Source: Thermoflexus sp.
GTDB lineage: Bacteria; Chloroflexota; Anaerolineae; Thermoflexales; Thermoflexaceae
Assembly: GCA_017743605.1 (NCBI GenBank)
Contig: JAGHYO010000032.1
Span: forward strand, 1-14,648
DNA: 14,648 nucleotides
Direction of reading: 5' to 3'
The first letter of the stretch is position 1. The number at the start of each line of letters is the position of its first letter. A program made the position numbers and the translations under genes. The notes under the pieces were generated by a model, which was not told where the DNA came from, made no database searches, and worked only from the letters and a program-made list of their open reading frames with translations. Shown here piece after piece: positions 1 through 8,935 of the stretch.

Positions 1-608
1 CGGGCCACATATTCTTTGAGGATGTCGTTCTGGACCGTGCCCCGCAGCTGCTTCCAGTCTACGTTCTGCTCCCGAGCCAAGGCGAGGACCATGGCCAGCA
101 GGATCGCCGCTGGCGCGTTGATGGTCATCGAGAGGCTGACCCGGTCCAGGGGGATGCCGTCCAGCAGGCGCCGCATGTCCTCCAGGGAGCAGATGCTCAC
201 CCCCACTCGGCCGACCTCCCCGTGGGCCGTCGGGTGATCAGCGTCGTAGCCCAGCTGGGTGGGGAGGTCGAAGGCCACCGAGAGGCCGGTCTGGCCCTGG
301 GCCAGCAGGTAGCGGTAGCGCCGGTTGGACTCCTCAGCGGTGGCGTAGCCGGCGTATTGCCGCATGGTCCACAGCCGCCCCCGATACATCGTCCGGTAGA
401 TCCCCCGGGCGAAGGGGAATTCCCCCGGGAACCCCAGGTCCTGCAGGTAGTCGACCTCGACGTCCGCGGGGGTGTAGAGAGGCTTCAAGGGGATGCCCGA
501 GGGAGTCTCGAAGCGGGGACGGCGCTGGGGAGCATCCCGGATGGCCTCCTGCCATCGCTGCTGGGCTTCCTGAATCTCCGCCTCCTGGATACGCACCTCG
601 GCTGCCAT
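1..608 (-). CDS. mcmA: Methylmalonyl-CoA mutase large (alpha) subunit, N-terminal part, cut by the window edge
   Basis: Catalytic subunit of the B12-dependent mutase that interconverts (R)-methylmalonyl-CoA and succinyl-CoA in the cytoplasm. About 202 N-terminal residues are visible; the gene continues beyond position 1. The substrate-binding TIM-barrel entrance is clear: TMYRGRLWTMRQYAGY at 73-88, then GLSVAFDLPTQLGYD and a TVQNDILKEYVA stretch at the edge. Y75 aligns with the active-site Tyr89 of the Propionibacterium enzyme. The cut codon 203 begins CG, so it must be Arg, matching Arg207. Isobutyryl-CoA mutase has Phe and Gln at these two places, so methylmalonyl-CoA is the likely substrate. 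The ATG at 608 has GGAGG upstream and lies 25 bases after the biotin carrier gene. In bacteria and archaea such subunits often lack the B12 domain and use a separate small subunit; the window cannot show which applies. Confidence 0.95.
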   Translation of the reverse strand, partial: MAAEVRIQEAEIQEAQQRWQEAIRDAPQRRPRFETPSGIPLKPLYTPADVEVDYLQDLGFPGEFPFARGIYRTMYRGRLWTMRQYAGYATAEESNRRYRYLLAQGQTGLSVAFDLPTQLGYDADHPTAHGEVGRVGVSICSLEDMRRLLDGIPLDRVSLSMTINAPAAILLAMVLALAREQNVDWKQLRGTVQNDILKEYVA

Positions 609-633
609 AAGCGCCTCCGGGGATCTTCCCGCG

Positions 634-1127
634 CTAGCCCAGCACCACCAGGATCTGGTTCTGCTCCACGCCCTGGCCGGGCCTCACCCGGATTGCCTTC
701 ACGATTCCATCGCGAGGGGCGCGGATCTCGTTCTGCATCTTCATGGACTCCAAGAGGACGAGTTTCTCCCCTTTCGAGACGGGCTGTCCTTCCTGGACCG
801 GCACGGCGACGATGAGGCCGGGCATGGGGGCTTTCACCGTCACCTCCCCGGCAGGGCCAGCGCGCCCGCCCGATGCCTCCCGCAGGCGTCGCTCTCGCTC
901 GTCCTCCACCTGCACGGTAAAGAGGTGACCCCGCAGGAAGACCCAGTATTCGCCTTCCCGTTCCTCGATCAGGGCCTCGTAGGAGGCGTTGTCCAAGAGC
1001 AAGGAGTAGACATGTTGCTGGCCGATCATGCGAAAGTCCACTGCCCGTTCGACCCCCTCGCACAGGATGCAGTCCTCCCGCTTGATCTCGATCGCATAGG
1101 CTTTCCCGTTCACCGTAGCGATGTATT

Positions 1128-1131
<4 letters not shown>
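634..1131 (-). CDS. Biotin carboxyl carrier protein of acyl-CoA carboxylase
   Basis: A 165-residue carrier that shuttles carboxybiotin between the biotin carboxylase and carboxyltransferase encoded just upstream. The C-terminal biotinyl domain (about 96-165) has APMPGLI at 101-107 and the biotin attachment motif ESMKM, with the modified lysine at K131, 34 residues from the C-terminus as is usual. The first 80 residues form a separate beta-rich region seen in stand-alone carriers of propionyl- or acetyl-CoA carboxylases. I chose the ATG at 1131 because it overlaps the stop of the carboxylase gene as ATGA, which implies translational coupling. A start 12 codons upstream is possible, but it would add residues atypical of the family (MGRTLGAAAEGR). 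Generic biotin/lipoyl-domain annotations would be the alternative; the operon makes the carboxylase role firm. Confidence 0.93.
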
Positions 1132-2630
<1,499 letters not shown>

Positions 2631-2660
2631 GGCGAGGTTCCTTTCCAGGAGGAGCAAGTC

Positions 2661-4220
2661 TCAGAGCGGGATGTTGCCGTGCTTCTTCGGCGGGTTCTGA
2701 TCCCGCTTGTTCTGGAGCATCTCCAGCGCGTTGATCAGGCGGGGGCGGGTCTCCTTCGGCTCAATGACGTCGTCTATGAAACCGTAGGAGGCGGCCACAT
2801 AGGGGTTGGCGAAACGGGCCCGATACTCCGCCACCAGCTCCGCCCGTCGGGCCTCCGGGTCCGGCGCCTCGGCGATCTCCCGTCGGAAGATGATGTTAAC
2901 CGCCCCTTCGGGCCCCATCACCGCCAGCTCTGCCGTAGGCCAGGCCAGCACCAGATCGGCCCGAAGTTGGCGGGAGTTCATCACGCAGTAGGCGCCGCCG
3001 TATGACTTGCGGGTGATCACGGTGATCTTGGGGACGGTGGCCTCCGCGTAGGCGTAGAGGAGCTTGGCGCCCGCCCTGATGATGCCCCCGTGCTCCTGCG
3101 CCACCCCCGGCAGGAAGCCCGGCACGTCCTCAAGGGTGATGATAGGGATGTTGAAGGCGTCGCAGAAGCGGACGAAGCGGGCCGCCTTCTCGCTGGCCCG
3201 GATGTCCAGGGCCCCCGCCAGCACCGCCGGCTGGTTGGCCACGATCCCCACGCTGTGGCCGCCCAGCCGGGCGAAGCCGATGACAACGTTCGTGGCGTAA
3301 TCCGGCTGGACCTCGAAGAATTCCCCGTTATCTACGGTGAGGCGGATCACCTCTTTGATGTCGTAGGGACGGGTGGGGTCGTCGGGGACGATGGAGTTCA
3401 GGCGCTCCTCCATGCGCAGGGGATCGTCGCCGTTGGGGATGTAAGGGGGATCTTCCATGTTGTTGGAGGGCAGATATGAGAGGAGCTTGCGGATCATGTA
3501 AAAGAGCTCGGCTTCAGTATCTGCGGCGAAATGGGCCACGCCACTGGTGGTTGTGTGGACGTCGGCGCCGCCCAGCTGTTCGTGGGTGACCTCCTCGTGC
3601 ATGACCGCCCGCACCACATCGGGGCCGGTGATATACATGTAACTGGTCTTGCGGACCATGAAGATGAAATCGGTGAGGGCGGGGGAGTAGACTGCTCCTC
3701 CGGCGCACGGCCCCAGGATAGCGCTGATCTGCGGCACCACGCCGGAGAGCATGACGTTGCGCAGAAAGATGTCCGCATAGCCGCCGAGGGAGAGGACTCC
3801 CTCCTGGATCCGGGCGCCGCCCGAGTCGTTGAGGCCGATGATCGGCGCCCCGTTCTTCATGGCCGTGTCCATGATCTTCACGATCTTGCGGGCGTGGCCC
3901 TCTCCCAGGCTCCCACCGAAGACCGTGAAGTCTTGAGCGTAGACGTAGACCAGGCGGTCGTCAATCGTCCCCCATCCCGTCACCACGCCATCCCCCAGGT
4001 AGCGGCGCTCGGCCAGCCCGAATTCGGTCACCCGGGTGGTGACGAGCGGGTCCAGCTCTCGGAAGGAGCCCTTGTCCAGCAGGAGCTCCAGCCGTTCGCG
4101 GGCCGTGAGCTTCCCCTTGGCGTGCTGCTGGGCGATCCGCTCCGGCCCTCCACCCGCCTGAGCCTCCGCCCGCAACTGCCGCAACTGCTCCAGCCGATCT
4201 TCCAGGATCTCGATCTGCAT
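2661..4220 (-). CDS. pccB: Acyl-CoA (propionyl-CoA) carboxylase carboxyltransferase beta subunit
   Basis: Transfers CO2 from carboxybiotin to an acyl-CoA, most likely propionyl-CoA given the methylmalonyl-CoA mutase in the same operon. The 519-residue length is normal for PccB. It has two crotonase-like halves: an N-terminal half with NDSGGARIQEG (131-141) and GPCAGGAVYSPALTDF (170-185), and a C-terminal half with DVPGFLPGVAQEHGGIIRAG (365-384) and KSYGGAYCVMNSR (405-417). C412 stands where Streptomyces PccB has a specificity-determining Asp and AccB has Ile, so acetyl- versus propionyl-CoA preference cannot be read from that residue. I chose the ATG at 4220 (MQIEILEDRLEQLR), which begins the family's usual N-terminal helix. 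GGAG lies about 10 bases upstream, and an extended -10 promoter about 65 bases upstream. It is the first gene of the operon. Confidence 0.94.
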   Translation of the reverse strand: MQIEILEDRLEQLRQLRAEAQAGGGPERIAQQHAKGKLTARERLELLLDKGSFRELDPLVTTRVTEFGLAERRYLGDGVVTGWGTIDDRLVYVYAQDFTVFGGSLGEGHARKIVKIMDTAMKNGAPIIGLNDSGGARIQEGVLSLGGYADIFLRNVMLSGVVPQISAILGPCAGGAVYSPALTDFIFMVRKTSYMYITGPDVVRAVMHEEVTHEQLGGADVHTTTSGVAHFAADTEAELFYMIRKLLSYLPSNNMEDPPYIPNGDDPLRMEERLNSIVPDDPTRPYDIKEVIRLTVDNGEFFEVQPDYATNVVIGFARLGGHSVGIVANQPAVLAGALDIRASEKAARFVRFCDAFNIPIITLEDVPGFLPGVAQEHGGIIRAGAKLLYAYAEATVPKITVITRKSYGGAYCVMNSRQLRADLVLAWPTAELAVMGPEGAVNIIFRREIAEAPDPEARRAELVAEYRARFANPYVAASYGFIDDVIEPKETRPRLINALEMLQNKRDQNPPKKHGNIPL

Positions 4221-4283
4221 AAGTCCGCTCCGGATGATAAATGATGAAGGATGGAGCCCGGTTAATTGAGGAAACGCGCCTTG

Positions 4284-4292
4284 ATTATAACA
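4284..4292 (-). promoter_or_regulatory. Extended -10 promoter of the propionyl-CoA carboxylase operon
   Basis: On the minus strand the sequence reads TGT followed by TATAAT, a perfect -10 hexamer with the TGn extension. No good -35 box lies 16-18 bases upstream, which is typical of extended -10 promoters. The predicted transcript starts near 4277, giving a leader of roughly 57 bases before the carboxyltransferase ATG at 4220. It is the most AT-rich spot in the divergent gap. Not tested experimentally. Confidence 0.55.
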
Positions 4293-4394
4293 TAACTCAG
4301 ACGGCGGACCGGATCTCACCGGCTTGGCAGGGCGAGCCCGCCGCATGTAGCGACAGCAAGCGGGAAAGGGTAATAATTAACTCAGCGCAAGGAT

Positions 4395-4400
4395 GGGAGG
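4395..4400 (+). promoter_or_regulatory. Ribosome binding site that decides the uvrC start
   Basis: GGGAGG lies eight bases before the ATG at 4409. The reading frame stays open upstream to 4241, but those 56 codons (running through the divergent promoter) have no family resemblance, so this site fixes the start. Confidence 0.65.
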
Positions 4401-4408
4401 TCCGGGCG

Positions 4409-6295
4409 ATGGGTTCGGCGCTGGGGACGGTGGGGCAGGCTGATCAGACGGCCCTATGGGAAAAGCTGCGGGCCCTGCCCGCGCGGCCGGGGGTCTACAT
4501 GTTCCGGAACGCCCACGGGGAGGTGATTTACGTGGGCAAGGCGGTCTCGCTCCGACATCGGGTCCGCTCGTATTTCCAGAGCGGCGCCGACCTCTCCCCC
4601 CGCGTCCGGCGCATGGTCAGGGAGATCGCCGATCTGGACTTCATCGTCACGGATTCGGAGCTCGAAGCCCTCATCCTGGAAGCCAACCTGATCAAGAAGC
4701 ACCGGCCGAAATACAACGTCCGCCTGAAGGACGACAAGCGCTATCCTTACATCCGCATCTCTGTCCAGGACCCTTACCCCAAGGTCACCATCACCCGGCG
4801 GATCGATAACGACGGCGCCCGCTATTTCGGCCCCTACACCTCCGCCAGTGCCGTCTACCAGATGCTGGATGAGCTGCGGCGGATCTTCCCTTATTTGACC
4901 TGCGACCGGACGATCACGGGGCGGGATCCCCGGGCGTGTCTTTACTACGATCTGCGGCGGTGCCTGGGGCCCTGCATTGGGGCGGTGAGCCAAGCGGAAT
5001 ACCGGGCGATGATCGAGGGGCTGATCCGCTTCCTGGAAGGCCACACCGAGGAGGTGGTTCGGGATCTAGAGGCCCGGATGTGGGCGGCAGCAGAGGCCCT
5101 GCAGTTCGAGCGAGCAGCCCAGCTGCGGGACCGCCTACGAGCGATCCGCCAGGTGATGGAGCGGCAGAAGGTGGTCTCCACCGTGTCCTCGGACCGGGAT
5201 GTGATCGCCATCGCCTGTGCCGACGGGGAGGCCTGTGTGGAGGTGTTTTTCATCCGCCAGGGCCGTCTGATCGGCCGGGAGTATTTCGTGCTGGAGGGCT
5301 TGGAGGACGCCGACCTGCAGGAGGCCCTAGGCGGATTCCTCAAGCAGTTTTACCAAGCCGCTGCTGAGGTGCCCCCGGAGATCGTGCTGCCCGCGCACAT
5401 TGAGGAGGCGGCCATCATCGAACAGTGGCTCCGCCAGCGGCGGGGCAACGCGGTGACCCTCACCGTCCCCCGGGAAGGAGAGGCGGCGGAGCTGGTGCGT
5501 CTGGCGACGGAGAACGCCATGGAGACCCTGAACGCCCTGCGGGCCCGCTGGCTGGCCGACCGGCACCGGCAGGAGGCGGCCCTCCAGGAGCTGGCCGCGG
5601 CCCTGGGCCTCCCGGCCCCGCCTGCCCGCATCGAGGGCTTCGACATCTCCGACACCCAGGGGACCGCCGTGGTCGGCAGCATGGTGGTCTTCATCCATGG
5701 CGTCCCTCTGAAGGCGCACTACCGCCGCTTCGTGGTGCGCACAGTGCAGGGGCGACCGGACGACTACGCCAGCATGCGGGAAGTGCTGACCCGGCGCTTC
5801 CGCCGCTGGCAGGAGGCGAACGCCTCCCAGCGGCTCCTAGGCCAGAAGCCGGATGAGAGCTTCGCCATGCTCCCCGACCTCCTGCTGGTGGACGGGGGGA
5901 AAGGCCAGCTGGGGGTCGCCCTAGAAGTCCTGGAGGCCTTTGGGCTTCGGGAGCGGGTCCCTGCGGCCGCCCTGGCGAAAGAGCGGGAGGAGCTCTTCCT
6001 GCCCGGCCGCTCGGAGGGATGGCTGCTGCCGCGTCATTCACCGGCCCTCTTCCTGATCCAGCGCATCCGGGACGAGGCCCATCGCTTCGCTTTGAGCCAT
6101 CACCGGGCTCGGCGGGAGCGCCGCTCCATGGCCTCGCTTCTGGAGGAGATTCCGGGCATCGGGCCGAAGCGGCGGCGGGCGCTGCTGGAGCGCTTCGGCT
6201 CCCTGGAGGCCATCCGCCAGGCTCCGCTGGAGGCCCTGATCGAAGCCGGGCTCCCCCGGGCGGTGGCCGAGCGTCTGAAAGAGGCCCTCGGATGA
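4409..6295 (+). CDS. uvrC: Excinuclease ABC subunit C (UvrC)
   Basis: Makes the dual incisions on both sides of a DNA lesion after UvrA/UvrB loading in nucleotide excision repair. The 628-residue protein has all expected parts. The GIY-YIG nuclease (about 24-105) has G28-V-Y, Y41-V-G, R51 and probably E91. A four-cysteine segment has C165, C177, C185 and C189. The UVR helical hairpin that binds UvrB lies at about 213-250. The RNase H-like nuclease has D412 (FDISDTQGT), D495 (LLLVDGGKGQL) and H558 (RDEAHRF). The tandem helix-hairpin-helix lies at about 577-628 (EEIPGIGPKRRRALLERFGS). The cysteine spacing 12-8-4 equals that of the residues reported to hold an Fe-S cluster in E. coli UvrC. It overlaps hemW by ATGA. 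No key residue is missing. Confidence 0.97.
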   Translation: MGSALGTVGQADQTALWEKLRALPARPGVYMFRNAHGEVIYVGKAVSLRHRVRSYFQSGADLSPRVRRMVREIADLDFIVTDSELEALILEANLIKKHRPKYNVRLKDDKRYPYIRISVQDPYPKVTITRRIDNDGARYFGPYTSASAVYQMLDELRRIFPYLTCDRTITGRDPRACLYYDLRRCLGPCIGAVSQAEYRAMIEGLIRFLEGHTEEVVRDLEARMWAAAEALQFERAAQLRDRLRAIRQVMERQKVVSTVSSDRDVIAIACADGEACVEVFFIRQGRLIGREYFVLEGLEDADLQEALGGFLKQFYQAAAEVPPEIVLPAHIEEAAIIEQWLRQRRGNAVTLTVPREGEAAELVRLATENAMETLNALRARWLADRHRQEAALQELAAALGLPAPPARIEGFDISDTQGTAVVGSMVVFIHGVPLKAHYRRFVVRTVQGRPDDYASMREVLTRRFRRWQEANASQRLLGQKPDESFAMLPDLLLVDGGKGQLGVALEVLEAFGLRERVPAAALAKEREELFLPGRSEGWLLPRHSPALFLIQRIRDEAHRFALSHHRARRERRSMASLLEEIPGIGPKRRRALLERFGSLEAIRQAPLEALIEAGLPRAVAERLKEALG

Positions 6296-7476
6296 AAGCG
6301 CTCCCTCCGTCTCTCTGGCTCGCCCTCCTGGCCGAGGTGGAGGAAGCCCTGGCGGTTTACGTGCACATCCCCTTCTGCCGCTGGCGCTGCAGCTACTGTG
6401 ATTTCAACATCTACGCAGGGATGTCACGCTGGTTCGCCCCCTACGTCGCGGCGCTGGAGCAGGAGATCCGGTGGTTCGGCCGGGCGGCCGGGCGGGCCCG
6501 CGCCCGCACGATTTACATCGGCGGAGGGACCCCCTCGCTGCTGCCCCTCTCCCTCCTGGAGCGCCTGTTCGAGGCGCTCCAGGAGGCCTTCGAGGTCCCG
6601 CTCGGGATCGAGATCACCATGGAGGCGAACCCCAGCGGCCTCTCCATGGCCTACCTGGAGGGCGTGCGGGCCTTAGGGGTCAACCGCCTGAGCTTGGGGG
6701 TGCAAAGCGCCCACCCGGAGGAGCTGCGCTTGTTGCGCCGGGATCACACCTTTGAAGAAGCCCGCGACCACTTCGCCATGGCCCGCGCCGCTGGCTTCGC
6801 TAACCTCAACGCGGATCTCATCTACGGGCTGCCCGGCCAGGCCCTGTGCCGCTGGCAGGAGACCCTGGAGGCCGTCCGGGCCTGGGGCCCGGAACATCTC
6901 TCCGCCTATGCGCTGATCGTGGAGGAACGCACAACCCTCCACCGCTGGATCCGGGAGGAGCGGATCCTCGCGCCGGATCCAGACCTCGCCGCTGAGATGT
7001 ACGAGTGGACGCGAGAGCGTCTAGCGCAGGCCGGCTATCGGCATTACGAGCTCTCCAACTGGGCGCGGCCCGGCTACGAGAGCCAGCACAACGCTGTCTA
7101 CTGGCGCTACGAGCCCTACATCGGTTTCGGTGCTGGGGCGTGGAGTTTCCTCAAGGACCGTCGCTGGACGAATGTGCGACATCCGAAGGACTACATCGGA
7201 CGGATCGAGCGGGGGGAGAGCCCGGTTGCGGAGGAGGAGATCCTCCCGCTTTCGGTGCAGATGGGGGAGATGGTCATCCTGGGCCTGCGCCGGGTGGAAG
7301 AGGGCGTTGAGGATGTGCGCTTCCGCGCCCGTTTCGGCCAGGGCCTGATGGAGCGTTACGGGGCGGTCATCGCCGAGCTGGAAGGCCTCGGGCTGGTCCA
7401 GTGGGACGGCGTCCGCCTACGCCTGACCCCGCGGGGTCAGCTGCTGGGGAACCAGGTGTTCTGGCGCTTTTTATGA
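6292..7476 (+). CDS. hemW: Radical SAM heme chaperone HemW (HemN-like)
   Basis: A 394-residue radical-SAM protein of the HemN/HemW family. The [4Fe-4S]/SAM motif is C29-x3-C33-x2-C36 within VHIPFCRWRCSYCDF, followed by the SAM-binding IYIGGGTPSLL (74-84), VNRLSLGVQS and DLIYGLPGQ, and a C-terminal HemN-type domain. Residue F38 after C36-D gives the CDF ending usual for HemW, whereas coproporphyrinogen dehydrogenase HemN has a further cysteine (CxC) here. The protein is therefore better called a heme chaperone that delivers heme to respiratory enzymes than a porphyrin synthesis enzyme. The ATG at 6292 overlaps the uvrC stop (ATGA) and has GAGG seven bases upstream inside uvrC. The first 20 residues are longer than in most homologues, and a downstream GTG start cannot be excluded. 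Confidence 0.9.
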   Translation: MKALPPSLWLALLAEVEEALAVYVHIPFCRWRCSYCDFNIYAGMSRWFAPYVAALEQEIRWFGRAAGRARARTIYIGGGTPSLLPLSLLERLFEALQEAFEVPLGIEITMEANPSGLSMAYLEGVRALGVNRLSLGVQSAHPEELRLLRRDHTFEEARDHFAMARAAGFANLNADLIYGLPGQALCRWQETLEAVRAWGPEHLSAYALIVEERTTLHRWIREERILAPDPDLAAEMYEWTRERLAQAGYRHYELSNWARPGYESQHNAVYWRYEPYIGFGAGAWSFLKDRRWTNVRHPKDYIGRIERGESPVAEEEILPLSVQMGEMVILGLRRVEEGVEDVRFRARFGQGLMERYGAVIAELEGLGLVQWDGVRLRLTPRGQLLGNQVFWRFL

Positions 7477-7562
7477 AACAAATTTTCGGGATCGAGAAAG
7501 GTTCCTTGGGTTGAGCAGTTGCCAGAGCGGCATCCTCCGAAAATCCATCCACTGAACCACGT

Positions 7563-7832
7563 TTACGGAGGGCCTTCGGGGGCCTGGCCGGCCCCGGGGA
7601 GGAGGTCTTCCAGGTGCAGCACGCGGAACAGGCGCTCTCGGGCCTCCGCGGGCATGGGGGTCCGCCCGTATCGGCGGTAGAGCTCGATGGTGCGGCGGGT
7701 GGTGTGGAAGACGACGTAGCAGTCGGGGCACTCCGCGAGATGCCGCTCCAGCTCCCGACAGAGATGCTCCGCCAGTTCCCCATCCAGATAGAGCGAGATC
7801 CGGCTCAGCCACTCCTCGCAGCACCTGGGCAT
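7563..7832 (-). CDS. Small zinc-finger anti-sigma factor (ZAS/zf-HC2 type), soluble
   Basis: An 89-residue protein with the zinc anti-sigma motif H31-x3-C35-x2-C38 (RHLAECPDC), preceded by C4 and C5, one of which probably supplies the fourth ligand. Such domains wrap the partner ECF sigma factor and keep it from RNA polymerase, often releasing it on oxidation or another signal. The partner is the sigma factor immediately upstream. There is no hydrophobic segment, so it should be cytoplasmic, unlike many membrane anti-sigmas. The C-terminal 45 residues (RRYGRTPMPAEARERL and onward) match nothing I recognise. The start at 7832 is five bases after the sigma stop, with GAGGGG in the end of the sigma gene acting as ribosome site, so the two are probably co-translated. 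A longer frame upstream is antisense-like and rejected. Confidence 0.85.
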   Translation of the reverse strand: MPRCCEEWLSRISLYLDGELAEHLCRELERHLAECPDCYVVFHTTRRTIELYRRYGRTPMPAEARERLFRVLHLEDLLPGAGQAPEGPP

Positions 7833-7837
7833 CGGGT

Positions 7838-8485
7838 TCACCCCTCGTGAGCCCTCCAATCCTCCGCAAAATAAGGCGACAGATGCTCCCGCAGCCGCAG
7901 CCGGGCGCGGTGCAGACGGGCCTTCACCGCATCGGTGGAGATCCCCAGGATGCGGGCCACCTCTTCGGTGGAGAGCCCCTCCCCATCCCGGAGCAGGAAC
8001 ACCGCTCGCAGGCCCGGCGGCAGGCTGCGGATCCCATCCTCCAGCACTGATCGCAGCTCCGCCCGCAGGAGCTCCTCCTCCGGCAAGCAACACCAGTCGA
8101 ACAGCTCCCGGGGGACCTCCTCATCGTTCCCCATGGTCAGCGGCTGGTCGATGGAGATGATCTCCGGCTCCTTCCGCCGGAGCCGCATCAGGGCCAGGTT
8201 GTAGGCGATGCGATAGAGCCAGGTGCACAGCCGGGCCTCCCCCCGGAACTCCTTCAGATGCTGGAAGGCCTGTAGGAATGTCTCCTGGAGGACGTCCTCC
8301 GCCTCCTCCCGGCTCCCCAGCAGCCGATAGGCTACGTGATAGACCGTGTCCCCGCATCGGTCGATCATCGCCGCGAAGGCCGTTCGATCCCCCCGCCGCA
8401 ACGCAGCGAGCAGATCCGCCTCCAAGAGATCTTCTGTGGATCGGCGATCCGCAGCCATCTCGAAGAGCCTCTCCCCTCGGTTCAT
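7838..8485 (-). CDS. ECF-family RNA polymerase sigma factor (sigma-70 family)
   Basis: A 215-residue group 4 sigma factor that would direct polymerase to stress-specific promoters. Region 2 (about 34-104) contains AYRLLGSREEAEDVLQETFL and FRGEARLCTWLYRIAYN, which bind core enzyme and the -10 element. Region 4 (about 146-200) contains LPPGLRAVFLLRDGEGLSTE and the helix-turn-helix EEVARILGISTDAVKARLHR, which reads the -35 element. The linker (105-145) is acidic and contains paired cysteines C132-C133. The ATG at 8485 follows a purine-rich GGGGTGGGGG stretch; M10 at 8458, also with GGAGAGG upstream, is a real alternative. A sigma-A-like promoter lies just ahead, so basal expression may not depend on autoregulation. 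The exact ECF group and regulon cannot be named. Confidence 0.93.
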   Translation of the reverse strand: MNRGERLFEMAADRRSTEDLLEADLLAALRRGDRTAFAAMIDRCGDTVYHVAYRLLGSREEAEDVLQETFLQAFQHLKEFRGEARLCTWLYRIAYNLALMRLRRKEPEIISIDQPLTMGNDEEVPRELFDWCCLPEEELLRAELRSVLEDGIRSLPPGLRAVFLLRDGEGLSTEEVARILGISTDAVKARLHRARLRLREHLSPYFAEDWRAHEG

Positions 8486-8505
8486 CCCCCACCCCGCCGA
8501 TCTTC

Positions 8506-8534
8506 ATTGTAAGGGCGCTCGCCTGCTCGTCCAA
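8506..8534 (-). promoter_or_regulatory. Probable sigma-A promoter of the ECF sigma/anti-sigma operon
   Basis: On the minus strand TTGGAC (8534-8529) and TACAAT (8511-8506) are separated by exactly 17 bases. The -10 matches five of six consensus positions; the -35 matches mainly at its TTG. Transcription would begin near 8499, leaving about 14 bases before the ATG at 8485. No typical ECF -35 (GGAAC-like) is evident. Confidence 0.5.
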
Positions 8535-8716
8535 AACCACCGGCTGGATGCTCGCCGGGATCCTGTTCCGCAGGGCGGTTCGGGGGAATAGGGATCGGGC
8601 TGGCGTTGGCCCGGAGCGTGGCGGAAGCCCGTGGCAGCTGCCTGCGCCTGCGCCCCTGCGCGCCGCCGGGTGCGGAGGCGATCCTGGAGATCCTTCTCAG
8701 CGGGCCTTTGGAGGGA

Positions 8717-8935
8717 GGCGAACATCTGCAGCGCTGCCCCCACGGCTCCCACGGACGCTTCGCCGAAGGCGCCCCGGGCCAGCATCGTCGGCACCAGGGT
8801 CTCCCTGCCGAACCAGAGGGCCCCGCCGGCGAGGAGGCTGAGCGCCCCTGCGACCCTCAGGGTCCGGGCCAGATCCTGCCACAGAGCCTCCGCGTTGCCC
8901 CAGGCGGCGTGGGCAGAAAGGGTCGGGAGGAGCAC
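8717..8935 (-). pseudogene. Remnant of a MurJ/MviN lipid II flippase gene
   Basis: About 73 codons resemble an internal segment of MurJ, the membrane flippase for the peptidoglycan precursor lipid II. They include LLPTLSAHAAWGN, then the helix-rich TLRVAGALSLLAGGALWFGR and TLVPTMLARGAFGEASVGAV, which follow the family pattern (PTLS, then R/ARGAF before the next transmembrane helix). Whole MurJ proteins are about 500 residues with some 14 helices; here similarity begins abruptly at 8935 and ends near 8717. Downstream codons in the same frame turn Arg/Pro/Gln-rich and non-membrane, running to a stop near 8504. I see no matching N- or C-terminal parts in other frames. It looks like a fossil left by deletion. 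A chance open frame is the alternative, but the ordered motifs argue against it. Identification is from memory of the family only. Confidence 0.6.

Noticed and set aside
222..815. Long open frame on the plus strand opposite the mutase and biotin carrier genes.
   Set aside because: Composition-driven antisense frame in GC-rich DNA; the opposite strand encodes clear conserved proteins across the same bases.
4324..4379. Possible uvrC promoter using TTGGCA at 4324 and AT-rich TAATAATTAA near 4371.
   Set aside because: The spacing between the two is too long (about 41 bases), and no acceptable -10 lies 16-18 bases after TTGGCA. I could not support a specific plus-strand promoter.
4241..4408. Upstream extension of uvrC by 56 codons.
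   Set aside because: It runs through the divergent promoter region, has no family similarity and would bypass the good GGGAGG site before 4409.
7482..7544. Inverted repeat ATTTTCGG ... CCGAAAAT in the hemW/anti-sigma convergent gap, considered as a bidirectional terminator.
   Set aside because: Only 8 bp with a 47-base loop and no T-tract after either arm; easily a chance match. I see no convincing terminator in the 86-base gap.
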